A stretch of DNA of 64,000 nucleotides, from NCBI GenBank assembly GCA_016708105.1, contig JADJGJ010000001.1, positions 310,001-374,000 on the forward strand, in the 5' to 3' direction. The notes below the pieces were generated by a model that was given only the letters and a program-made list of their open reading frames with translations, searched no databases and had not been told where the DNA came from. Positions 27,495 through 34,763 of the stretch are shown piece after piece (positions within the stretch are counted from its first letter, which is position 1; each line of letters begins with the position of its first letter). Made by a program: the position numbers and the translations under genes. The DNA is from Crocinitomicaceae bacterium. GTDB lineage: Bacteria > Bacteroidota > Bacteroidia > Flavobacteriales_D > Crocinitomicaceae.

Positions 27495-28604
27495 TTATTT
27501 CATTTTTTTCAATTCATAATTTGTACTTCTTCCGCCTGCGGACTTTTTTTGTAATATATCCTTATTTATCAAGTCATTAATGTCTCTGATTGCGGTATCT
27601 TTTGAACATTTTGTAAGCTTAGCCCATTTCATTGAAGTCAGTTTGCCCTCAAATCCATCCAGTAATTTGTTTAATACCTTCTTCTGTCTCTCGTTAATTA
27701 TTGTCTTTGAATTTCTATTCCAGAAATCTGCTTTTAACAAAACTCGTGTAAGAATATTATCGGTTGCTTTTAATGCATTAATTAAACAGCATAAAAACCA
27801 TTTTATCCATTCGGATATGTCAAGGTCTCCTTTTTGGGTTTTTTCAAGAATTTCGTAGTATTCTTTTCTTTCTGTCCTAATTTGAGCAGACATACTATAA
27901 AATCGCTGTGTGCTTTTATCTGATTGAGCTAATAACATATCAGTTAAGGCTCTTGTAATTCGTCCATTCCCATCTTGAAATGGATGAATTGTCACAAACC
28001 AAATGTGAGCAATTGCAGCTTTTATTACTAAATCAATTTTATTTTCTTCGTTAAACCATTTTATAAAACGGTTCATTTCCATTTCGATTAAATCAGCATC
28101 GGGAGCTTGAAAATGAATTTTTTCTCTCCCAGCAGTACCCGATACAACTTGCATTTGTCCAGATGTATCTTTTCTCCAATCGGCAACTGTTATTTTGAAA
28201 ATTCCACTTCTACGCATTGGAAACAATGCTGCGTGCCAATCAAAAAGTCTCTCTGTTGTCAATGGATTAAAACAATTTCGGGTCGCATCAATCATCATTT
28301 CAACCATCCCATCTACATTTCTATCTGACATAATTGCACCAGCAAATTCCATTCCTAATCTTTGAGCAATTGAGGAACGGACTTGCTCAGGATTTAATAT
28401 TTCTCCTTCAATCTCTGCAGATTTTAATACATCCAAAGTTAACGTTTCAAGTAAAGCTTCATCTCGTAATTCAAATCCCAGAGATTCCATTTTACCAATT
28501 AATCGTCCTTGTAAATTTCTCGCCTCGCTCAGAAAATTAAGGAACTCGTCATTATTCCATGTGAAATTTGGCCAATTATCTTTCTGATGTATATAATACC
28601 CCAT
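27495..28604 (-). CDS. Fic-family AMPylase with DUF4172 and C-terminal winged helix (cassette 2)
   Basis: 369 residues from the ATG at 28604; the open frame reaches upstream only via TTG. The N-terminal DUF4172 region contains the autoinhibitory (S/T)xxxE(G/N) motif as 'SAEIEG'. The Fic motif is complete: 'HPFQDGNGRITR', so the nucleotide-transferring site looks intact. The last 60 residues form a winged-helix ('MKWAKLTKCSKDTAIRDINDLINKDIL'). Fic enzymes of this class modify proteins with AMP and some act in toxin-antitoxin or defence systems. Three copies of ATTCGTYGCA upstream could be the site bound by the wHTH. Confidence 0.9.
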   Translation of the reverse strand: MGYYIHQKDNWPNFTWNNDEFLNFLSEARNLQGRLIGKMESLGFELRDEALLETLTLDVLKSAEIEGEILNPEQVRSSIAQRLGMEFAGAIMSDRNVDGMVEMMIDATRNCFNPLTTERLFDWHAALFPMRRSGIFKITVADWRKDTSGQMQVVSGTAGREKIHFQAPDADLIEMEMNRFIKWFNEENKIDLVIKAAIAHIWFVTIHPFQDGNGRITRALTDMLLAQSDKSTQRFYSMSAQIRTERKEYYEILEKTQKGDLDISEWIKWFLCCLINALKATDNILTRVLLKADFWNRNSKTIINERQKKVLNKLLDGFEGKLTSMKWAKLTKCSKDTAIRDINDLINKDILQKKSAGGRSTNYELKKMK

Positions 28605-28636
28605 TCGTCTTAAAACTTGCAACAAATATATGGTTT

Positions 28637-28699
28637 ATTCGTCGCAACTTAAAATATTCGTCGCATTATTTGCATCCAATAGACCGTTTATTCGTTGCA
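28637..28699 (-). promoter_or_regulatory. Three direct repeats ATTCGTYGCA upstream of fic
   Basis: ATTCGTCGCA at 28637-28646 and 28656-28665, and ATTCGTTGCA at 28690-28699, all in the same orientation, within 100 bp of the fic start. The 19-bp and 34-bp spacings are not exact helical multiples. They look like operator copies for an autoregulated gene, perhaps read by the Fic protein's own winged helix. Confidence 0.45.
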
Positions 28700-28721
28700 C
28701 GATGCTCTTTTATGCTTACCG

Positions 28722-29185
28722 CTAACGGCAGTCCGTCCAAAAACCTTTTTTGATATAACCACTAACCTAAAATTAATCAATTAAACGAGTTTTAAGCAAT
28801 GATTTTTTGAGATTTTATTAAAGTGAATTTGCGTTTGACAAAAAAAAATTGTGCTGAAAAATTTCTTAAAATCATATCAAATTATACAAAAGAATATTGC
28901 TGGTACGCATGAGGGTTGCAAATGAAAATCCGTGACGTAGGCGCAGGTCGCGACCTACGCCTACACGACGATCAAACTTGCAACCCGTTTGGTTCAACCT
29001 TTAATGTGTCAAGTCAAAATATTTTTCGATTTATAATGTTTGGTTGTGAAAAATTCCGGTGCAAAATGGCAACACAATTTTCCAAGAATTAACAGCATAA
29101 AAAATAAATAAATTATTTTGACATATCGAATCCAAGGTGAGCGCTGAGATCAGGGCTTGAGGTTTTACATAGCAGGAGGTGTTAG
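28722..29185. other. Atypical attC region of the Imm11-like cassette, with an inserted palindromic element
   Basis: The left end, CCGCTAACGGCAGTCC followed by GTCCAAAAACC, is a left attC arm like those of the composite repeats. The right end, GTGTTAGCCAAAG, supplies the GTT core next to the Imm11-like gene. The arms do not pair well and the interior is not the usual hairpin. Inside, at 28913-28986, GGGTTGCAA and TTGCAACCC flank a near-perfect 28-bp palindrome centred on GGTCGCGACC (28937-28964), a REP-like hairpin. No gene and no intron relic are seen in this 460 bp. Confidence 0.55.
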
Positions 29186-29195
29186 CCAAAGTTTA

Positions 29196-29798
29196 TTAAC
29201 CTATTGGCGGTTCGAATTGCGCTCCAGTAATTCCGTATTCAAAATATTTTTCTTTAGTGCTCTCAGAAACGAAATGAGCTAGATTGCTATACTTTCCGTT
29301 TTGAACAAAATTTATTTTAAATATTGGCGGATAATTTATGTTAGATAGGTACTTAGCATTCTGAGGATTGAAGTATTCTTGTCCATTTGACTGATTCAGT
29401 TTGGTCCGAGACCAATCAACACAATCAAATGGTTCCAACAGATAGAAAGCAACAAAGTTTTCATTAATTGCATCGTGATTTTTTTCGTCATAAATTATTA
29501 CAGGATACAATTTATGCTTCATTTCTCGGATGCCTAAAAAAATATTTACAAGTTCTTTCGACATAATCGGAAGTTTAAAGTCCGCCTTGAGCCATTGATG
29601 TTCGTCGAGATTTTCGAATTTGCACAATGATGTTACAAACTCAAGTGGAACTTTAATATTTAGTTCTGGGTCGAAAGAATTTACTTGAGCTTGAACTTTG
29701 CGCCATATATAGTCCGGAGTGCCGTCTAAAGTATAATGAATGTGTTCCTCATAGTACTGGAGTCCTCCACGTTTAGCTCTTAAACCATATAATTTCAT
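29196..29798 (-). CDS. Imm11/DUF1629-like protein (cassette 3)
   Basis: 200 residues, soluble, no signal peptide. The pattern of an N-terminal beta-rich part, a central 'FKLPIMSKELVNIFL' and 'LLEPFDCVDWSRTKLN' resembles the Imm11 (DUF1629) immunity family, whose members neutralise polymorphic toxins; the match is from memory of the family and is only moderate. No toxin gene is adjacent, so it would be an orphan immunity gene, as is common in cassette arrays. Cassette ends GTTAGCCAAAGTTT and GTTATGCAAAATTG form its terminal repeat. Confidence 0.5.
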   Translation of the reverse strand: MKLYGLRAKRGGLQYYEEHIHYTLDGTPDYIWRKVQAQVNSFDPELNIKVPLEFVTSLCKFENLDEHQWLKADFKLPIMSKELVNIFLGIREMKHKLYPVIIYDEKNHDAINENFVAFYLLEPFDCVDWSRTKLNQSNGQEYFNPQNAKYLSNINYPPIFKINFVQNGKYSNLAHFVSESTKEKYFEYGITGAQFEPPIG

Positions 29799-29812
29799 TT
29801 CTGATCAATTTT

Positions 29813-30088
29813 GCATAACGGCAGTCTGTCTAAAAACCAAAATCTGCCTCTTGAGAATCGAATATATGAAATTTTTCATGGATCACTACCCGAATATTTA
29901 ATTCTCAGCAGGAGGTTTTTAGACAGTCTAACGGACTACGCATAAAAGTAGTAGCGCAACCTTGATTAAAAGTACTGAACTTAAAAGTACCCACCAAGCG
30001 GAACAAAAACTTTTTTAATACTCCATAGAAATCGGGAGTGGTGTGAGAGCCTGACCTATTCCCATTTGGGGTAGGGGGGCTACTCGAT
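29813..30088 (+). repeat. Composite attC-intron repeat of the repeat-protein cassette
   Basis: Second of the four near-identical composite sites: attC hairpin (arms around 29818-29840 and 29915-29940) followed by the 160-bp intron relic ending CTACTCGAT at 30088. The minus-strand boundary reads CCGTTATGC, with the bases after GTT belonging to the neighbouring cassette. Confidence 0.8.
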
Positions 30089-30102
30089 TATGCGATGTGA
30101 AT

Positions 30103-31101
30103 TTATCCATTGTCAATTAGAGTAATATAAAATCCCGATTCTTTAAATTCCTTTACAAAAAGTTCTCTTGATACCTTTTCTCCATTCTCCAAGTGCGGTG
30201 TCGCAAGAGTGACTTGTCTACCAAATAAAGTCATTGTTGCGGTACCTGAAGTGTATTTTACTTCTGTCGTAGTCTCATTCTTTTCACCATAGTTGTGAGT
30301 GATAAAAGATGAAGATTGGAAAGTGTCAACTACACAAACAATTGAGTTTTCGGCAATTTTTAGGTACTCATTAATTTCTGCCTGCGAATAAACCTTTTTT
30401 AGTGCACGGGTCAACGTCCCGTTAGAATGATTTGAGTATTGAGGTAAAAACATATTTATTATGCTGTCATACATTCCTAAGCCTTCATAAGCAAGGCTAT
30501 ATAAACCATCTATTTCTCCTCGATACCACATATATCCTGTACCGCAGTTCTGTTCTACAATGTATTTTTTGTCGGCATACTCAATGTATTTAAGTGCTTG
30601 GTCAAATTTCTTTTCTTCAAGATAAATTTTGGTCAAGTATCTGCAAGCATAATTTTTATAATTCGATGTGTAGCTGCCATATCCATAAATTTTAGTAGTC
30701 GTGTCACCAGGTATGTCAGAGGAATTGTAGTATGTTCCAACGTAGTATGGTTCGTTGGAAGCCATAATTTTCAAAAACATATTTTCTGCTTCCGTCAGTC
30801 TGCCTAATTGCCAAAGTGAGCATGCTAAGGAATAGAAATCTGAATGATTCTTTTTTGTCGGTTCAGCAGTTATTAACTTTGAATGTTTTTTACAAAGTAT
30901 TGAATCTTCTTTTGATGGATAATGAGATATTGAATAGTCCGTGCTTATTGATGACATTGAAAAAGAGAATGCAGAGAAGTTCCATGTCGTGTCAATTTGG
31001 AATTTAAGACTGGTTGTGTCTTGCGAAAAACAAATCTGTCCGACAAGTACAAAAGTCAAAGTCAGAAGAAAATATTTTGTATATCTGTCGTTCCTATTCA
31101 T
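30103..31101 (-). CDS. Secreted tetratricopeptide-like protein of unknown function (cassette 4)
   Basis: 332 residues with a signal peptide ending near 'VGQICFSQD'. The central part contains helical pairs spaced like TPR units ('FYSLACSLWQLGRLTEAENMFLKIM', 'YLTKIYLEEKKFDQALKYIEYADKKY'). The C-terminal 70 residues are beta-rich. Probably periplasmic or surface-associated. No enzymatic motif is visible. The terminal repeat of this cassette is the most perfect in the array: TTATGCGATGTGAA and TTATGCGATATGAA. Confidence 0.7.
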   Translation of the reverse strand: MNRNDRYTKYFLLTLTFVLVGQICFSQDTTSLKFQIDTTWNFSAFSFSMSSISTDYSISHYPSKEDSILCKKHSKLITAEPTKKNHSDFYSLACSLWQLGRLTEAENMFLKIMASNEPYYVGTYYNSSDIPGDTTTKIYGYGSYTSNYKNYACRYLTKIYLEEKKFDQALKYIEYADKKYIVEQNCGTGYMWYRGEIDGLYSLAYEGLGMYDSIINMFLPQYSNHSNGTLTRALKKVYSQAEINEYLKIAENSIVCVVDTFQSSSFITHNYGEKNETTTEVKYTSGTATMTLFGRQVTLATPHLENGEKVSRELFVKEFKESGFYITLIDNG

Positions 31102-31104
31102 ATC

Positions 31105-31383
31105 GCATAACGGCAGTCTGTCTAAAAACCAAAATCTGCCTCTTGAGAATCGAATATATGAAATTTTTCATGGATCACTACCCGAATATTTAATTCTCAG
31201 CAGGAGGTTTTTAGACAGTCTGACGGACTGCGCATAAAAGTAGTAGCGCAACCTTGATTAAAAGTACTGAACTTAAAAGTACCCACCAAGCGGAACAAAA
31301 ACTTTTTTAATACTCCATAGAAATCGGGAGTGGTGTGAGAGCCTAACCCTATTCCCATTTGGGCGTAGGGTGGGCTACTCGAT
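31105..31383 (+). repeat. Composite attC-intron repeat of the lipoprotein cassette
   Basis: Third composite site, 279 bp, same two-part architecture. Its relic begins GGACTGCGCATAAAAG, the copy closest to an intron 5' end of the GTGTGCGC type; the other three copies have CTACGC. Confidence 0.8.
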
Positions 31384-31399
31384 TAGGCACAGTGGTTCC

Positions 31400-32113
31400 T
31401 TATAGGGACGTATCCAAATAATCGTTGGTCGTTTCCGGAATATCTGGATTGTATCTTTCGACAAAAGTCTTTACGATCTTTTTAAGTGGCCAGATTCCCC
31501 ACCTGGAGTGAAAAATATAAACGTGCTTGTCCATATAAAAGATATAAGCGCCACGATGCATATAGGCATACTCCATACAATAATCCAATTCCTCTGCGAT
31601 TTCTTTTGCAGTATTACTATCGGAGAATTCCCATTCTTCAAAAAAAGCATCTGATGTTCGGTCTTCAGGGAAGGTAAAAAAATGGCCCCAAACATTTTTA
31701 GCCTTAAGATATTTGGTGGTATCAATGTGAAAGGTTCTACTTAGGCTGTCGTTAAAGCCTGAACGATGACTCAACAAAAAATTGGAATTATTTTGGAATG
31801 GTGCTGTCTGCCTTGTGTCTAATTTGTAAATCGGAAAGCCATCGGCGTTTATGATTTCATAGTTGTGATTGGGATAAAGGGAAACTTTAGTAAACCGAAC
31901 TGTGTCTGTCTTGATTTCTATTGAGTCAAGGTATTTAATGAAACTTAAATATGTTTCTGAAGGTAGTAGGGTTGTGCTATTATTTAAAGTATCCGACGGG
32001 TTTGATATTAGAGTATCGGTATAATTTTCGCTATTGGTGATTTTCTCGTCGCTATTCGGAGCGGAACAAGATGCTAAAATTAAAAGGAAGAATATTTTTA
32101 TACCGGTTCTCAT
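31400..32113 (-). CDS. Lipoprotein of unknown function (cassette 5)
   Basis: 237 residues with a lipoprotein signal (MRTGIKIFFLLILASC, lipobox L-A-S-C). After a Ser/Thr/Asn-rich tether of about 35 residues follows a mixed alpha/beta domain with no motif I recognise. It should be anchored in the inner or outer membrane facing the periplasm. The cassette carries no other gene. Terminal repeat TTAGGCACAGTGG and TTGGCACAATG. Confidence 0.7.
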   Translation of the reverse strand: MRTGIKIFFLLILASCSAPNSDEKITNSENYTDTLISNPSDTLNNSTTLLPSETYLSFIKYLDSIEIKTDTVRFTKVSLYPNHNYEIINADGFPIYKLDTRQTAPFQNNSNFLLSHRSGFNDSLSRTFHIDTTKYLKAKNVWGHFFTFPEDRTSDAFFEEWEFSDSNTAKEIAEELDYCMEYAYMHRGAYIFYMDKHVYIFHSRWGIWPLKKIVKTFVERYNPDIPETTNDYLDTSL

Positions 32114-32121
32114 AACATTGT

Positions 32122-32399
32122 GCCAACGGCAGTCTATCTAAAAACCAAAATCTGCCTCTTGAGAATCGAATATATGAAATTTTTCATGGATCACTACCCG
32201 AATATTTAATTCTCAGCAGGAGGTTTTTAGACAGTCTAACGGACTACGCATAAAAGTAGTAGCGCAACCTTGATTAAATGTACAGAACTTAAAAGTACCC
32301 ACCAAGCGGAACAAAAACTTTTTTAATAATCCATAGAAATCGGGAGTGGTGTGAGAGCCTGACCCTATTTCCATTTGGGCGTAGGGTGGGCTACTCGAT
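32122..32399 (+). repeat. Composite attC-intron repeat of the first toxin-antitoxin cassette
   Basis: Fourth composite site, 278 bp. The minus-strand boundary reads CCGTTGGCA. The attC arms are AACGGCAGTCTATCTAAAAACC and its partner near 32215-32240; the intron relic ends CTACTCGAT at 32399, 15 bp before the antitoxin stop codon. Confidence 0.8.
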
Positions 32400-32413
32400 T
32401 ACCGGTAAGTACC

Positions 32414-32720
32414 TTATATATTTACACTCAACTTCAAGTGTCCACCTAAACCTTCTCTTATTATTCTCATAAGTGTTGAAAGTCGAATGTCGCTTGCGTT
32501 ATTCTCTATGCGTGATATATAAGTCTTGGTCGTGCCACATTTGTCTGCAAGTTGCTCTTGTGTCATACCTTGTTCTTTACGAAGTTCTTGAAGCATTACT
32601 CCGAGTTTAAAGGCTTCAAATTCTTCTTCATATTTCTCTCTCTTTTTTGTCCCAAGGTTTACCGTACTGCTTGTCTAAGTGTTCTGTAAACGAGGTCAAA
32701 TTTTTATTTGTCTTTTTCAT
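32414..32720 (-). pseudogene. XRE-family antitoxin gene split by a +1 frameshift (cassette 6)
   Basis: The intact reading frame covers only the last 60 codons, an XRE helix-turn-helix ('MTQEQLADKCGTTKTYISRIEN') from M at 32596. Upstream, an ATG at 32720 opens 'MKKTNKNLTSFTEHLDKQYGK' in another frame and runs to a stop near 32625. The two frames meet at the CCCAAGGTTT region (32651-32660); removing one base there would give a continuous antitoxin of about 102 residues ('DKQYGKLGTKKREKYEEEF'). The predicted full start overlaps the toxin stop, as in RelE/XRE operons. The HTH part might still be made from internal starts. Confidence 0.7.
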
Positions 32721-33054
32721 TGAAGTATTGTTTTTTAAGTTTCTCTGCTAATTCAAGTTCATTCTTTGGTGTCTTTTGAGTCTTTTTTTGAAAGCCATTT
32801 GCTAATATTATTATTTGTCCTTTGTCAAAAAATGCAAATACTCTAAAAATTTCAGACCCAACTTCAACTCTTATTTCGTAAATACCTGTCGAGCCAGTTA
32901 AGTGTTTAAAGTATTTCTCAGGTACTCTGTCTATTGACATTATGAGTTGTAATGTCCAGTTGAACTTTTTCTTAACTTCTGGTCTTAACTTTTCAAAAAA
33001 GTCAAGATAATATCTCTTATAGTAAAAGATTTCTCTGTTAGGTTTTTTCTCCAC
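32704..33054 (-). CDS. RelE/HigB-type toxin (phage-derived Gp49-like) (cassette 6)
   Basis: 116 residues. The motif set 'FEKLRPEVKKKFNWTLQLI', 'KHLTGSTGIYEIRVEVGSEIFRVFAFFDKGQIIILANGFQKKTQKTP' is characteristic of the Gp49-like RelE superfamily, ribosome-dependent mRNA endonucleases. The gene precedes and slightly overlaps its XRE antitoxin, the usual order for this type. As the antitoxin is frameshifted, either the toxin is attenuated or the internal antitoxin fragment is enough. Confidence 0.85.
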   Translation of the reverse strand: MEKKPNREIFYYKRYYLDFFEKLRPEVKKKFNWTLQLIMSIDRVPEKYFKHLTGSTGIYEIRVEVGSEIFRVFAFFDKGQIIILANGFQKKTQKTPKNELELAEKLKKQYFNEKDK

Positions 33055-33137
33055 GAAACAAAGTTAGCTAATTAGGTAACATTTTCCAAATAGTCAATGA
33101 ATTATTTTTCTGTGAGGGAGGATTTTTCGAGGTATTA

Positions 33138-33263
33138 CCGGTAACGACTTGCCGCTTTGCCTAGTGGCGGATTTCTACCACAAATGTCTATACGAAGCAC
33201 ATACTTCAAGTATAGCACAAATGTTTCTACGAAGAACGTCACCCGCCATTACGATAAACCGAT
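33138..33263. repeat. attC-like hairpin of the HigBA cassette
   Basis: Left arm GCTTTGCCTAGTGGCGG and right arm CCGCCATTACGATAAACC are imperfect inverted repeats (about 12 of 17 positions). The minus-strand boundary core is CGTTACC. Between the arms, ACAAATGT[CT]T[AC]TACGAAG occurs twice directly and TACTT/AAGTA forms a small hairpin. An ORF-less group II intron follows immediately. Confidence 0.6.
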
Positions 33264-33946
33264 GTGTGCGCCCCGCATGAGCGGTAGCGCACCACTCCCG
33301 ATTTCTATCGGGACTATTCAAAAAGTTTAAAAGTGCAAATTAAATTTCAGAAAAGCAAACGGTGGGTGAAAAGTTTCCAGAGGATGAAAGTTCCTTAATT
33401 GCGGAAGTAACGTTCCGAAAATTTAGCAAGTCGCAAGGTGGTTGAGAGTGATTTCAGCACTGAAGGAAGCGAGACTGCAAAAGTTGGTACTGAAGAACAT
33501 GAAGTACATAAGAGGCTAATTAAAATGGATGAGCAAGCACACCATTGTGAAGTCCAAAGAACACAAGAAATTTTAATTAGTAGATGTAACAGGAATCGAC
33601 GGAAGGAACACGCTCTTACCGGGGGAGGTCTTCAATGCTACGAGTTAGCGATGAAGAAGTCAGCAGAGGTCATAGTACTTTAAGCAACGAGCTGTGCGAA
33701 AAATTGGAAAACACAGATGGTCTCACAAAAGAAGGAAGGACTGAACGTAAGTTTTCGGGAAATAAACTTGAGAATGTTTCGACATAGCTCCTGATTAAAG
33801 TATCCGAATAAGATAGAATGGTGTAAAGAGCATTTTATCTGATGACTTACGAACCGCCGTATGCGAGACCCGCATCCCGATAGCTATCGGGAGTGGTGTG
33901 AGAGCCTAACCCTACTCCCATTTGGGCGTAGGGTGGGCTACTCGAT
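33264..33946 (+). mobile_element. ORF-less group II intron, 683 bp
   Basis: The 5' end is GTGTGCGCC (GUGYG rule) and the 3' end has domain V (GAACCGCCGTATGCG...GTGGTGTGAGAGCC) and domain VI ending CTACTCGAT. Over the first 486 bases it is about 99 percent identical by eye to the intron at 34764; the maturase ORF in domain IV is missing and replaced by about 80 bp. It lies on the strand opposite to the cassette genes, between the attC hairpin and the HigA stop codon, whose TAA uses the intron's last base. Short ORFs in it (for example 33438-33683) are RNA domain sequence. Any mobility would need a maturase in trans. Confidence 0.85.
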
Positions 33947-34245
33947 TATGCAGCGTTGTTTACGAATTTTTTTATTCCACTCAGTTCCTTTTGTTTTGCA
34001 CGAAATTCTTCTTCAAGATCGAAGTCGTCCTGAAGTCCGAGCCAGAATTTTGCACTGTTACCAAAATACTTCGATAGTCTCAAAGCAGTGTCAGCGGTAA
34101 TTCTGCGGTTACCTTTAAGTATTTCTGAAATTCTGGTCTGAGGAATTGCAATGTCTTTTGAAAGTCTGTATGCAGTAATTTCCATTGGAATCAGAAATTC
34201 TTCAAGTAAAATTTCGCCTGGATGTATGTTTTTTAATTTTCTCAT
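33946..34245 (-). CDS. higA: HigA-type antitoxin (cassette 7)
   Basis: 99 residues, XRE helix-turn-helix of the HigA/VapI type: 'IHPGEILLEEFLIPMEITAYRLSKDIAIPQTRISEILKGNRRITADTALRLSKYFGNSAKFWLGLQ' is the classic family pattern. It binds and neutralises HigB and represses the operon. Encoded 11 bp after HigB (toxin first), the standard higBA order. The stop codon abuts the 3' end of an ORF-less group II intron. Confidence 0.92.
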   Translation of the reverse strand: MRKLKNIHPGEILLEEFLIPMEITAYRLSKDIAIPQTRISEILKGNRRITADTALRLSKYFGNSAKFWLGLQDDFDLEEEFRAKQKELSGIKKFVNNAA

Positions 34246-34256
34246 ATCGTTCGGTA

Positions 34257-34538
34257 TTAATGATAATCTACTATTTCAACTTCGGAAGCGTTCCCATTAT
34301 TCCATTTGAATATTATTCGCCACTGATTATTTATTCGGATTGAATAAAAGTCTTTCAGATTTCCTTTCAATTTTTCAAGTCGATTCGAAGGCGGAATCAT
34401 AAGGTCGTTAAGGTCTTGCGAGTTGTTTAACATTCTTAATTTTCTTCTTGAAGTTTCCTGAAGTTCTGTAGAAAGTCCTTTGATTCGTTCTCCCTCCCAA
34501 ATTTTCTTTGTGTCTTTGTTTCCAAATGAAATAATCAT
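34257..34538 (-). CDS. higB: HigB/RelE-type toxin (cassette 7)
   Basis: 93 residues, plasmid maintenance killer family: 'IISFGNKDTKKIWEGERIKGLSTELQETSRRKLRMLNN', 'PPSNRLEKLKGNLKDFYSIRINNQWRIIFKW' and the terminal 'VEIVDYH' are diagnostic. A ribosome-associated endoribonuclease, kept silent by HigA. Length is normal and no damage is seen. The cassette ends TTATGCAGCGTTG and TTATGCCGCATTG form the terminal repeat. Confidence 0.92.
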   Translation of the reverse strand: MIISFGNKDTKKIWEGERIKGLSTELQETSRRKLRMLNNSQDLNDLMIPPSNRLEKLKGNLKDFYSIRINNQWRIIFKWNNGNASEVEIVDYH

Positions 34539-34639
34539 GCTAACGTTATTCGTTACTTACGTCAAAGGTAAGTATTTTATTCCAGAAAAACAAATTTATC
34601 AATAGATTGCTCGGTATGCTTTGGAATCATTGCAATGCG

Positions 34640-34763
34640 GCATAACGGTTTCGGGCTTTGCGTTGGTGGGCTTTTGAAACCGTAAACTGTCTGCCAGCAC
34701 CAAAGTTTATTAATTGCTCAAATGTTTCTCTTCGCACTGTCCGCCCACTAACGCAAAACCCGT
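34640..34763. repeat. attC-like hairpin of the restriction-modification cassette
   Basis: The clearest hairpin: left arm CGGGCTTTGCGTTGGTGGGC (34652-34671) and right arm GCCCACTAACGCAAAACCCG (34743-34762) pair at 18 of 20 positions, with about 70 bases between them. The minus-strand boundary reads CCGTTATGCC. If the following intron is removed the right junction becomes CCCGTTAGCGG, restoring a GTT core. Arms of this type (CTTTGCGTTGGTGGGC) are recognisable from other Bacteroidota chromosomes. Confidence 0.75.

Noticed and set aside
27203..32399. The four regularly spaced repeats might be a CRISPR array
   Set aside because: The repeats are about 280 bp, the intervals are full genes of 0.6-1.5 kb, and there are no cas genes.
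33438..33683. Possible gene MVESDFSTEG... (and its copy at 34937-35146)
   Set aside because: It lies in the structured RNA domains of both group II introns and is conserved for that reason; no start signal or protein features.
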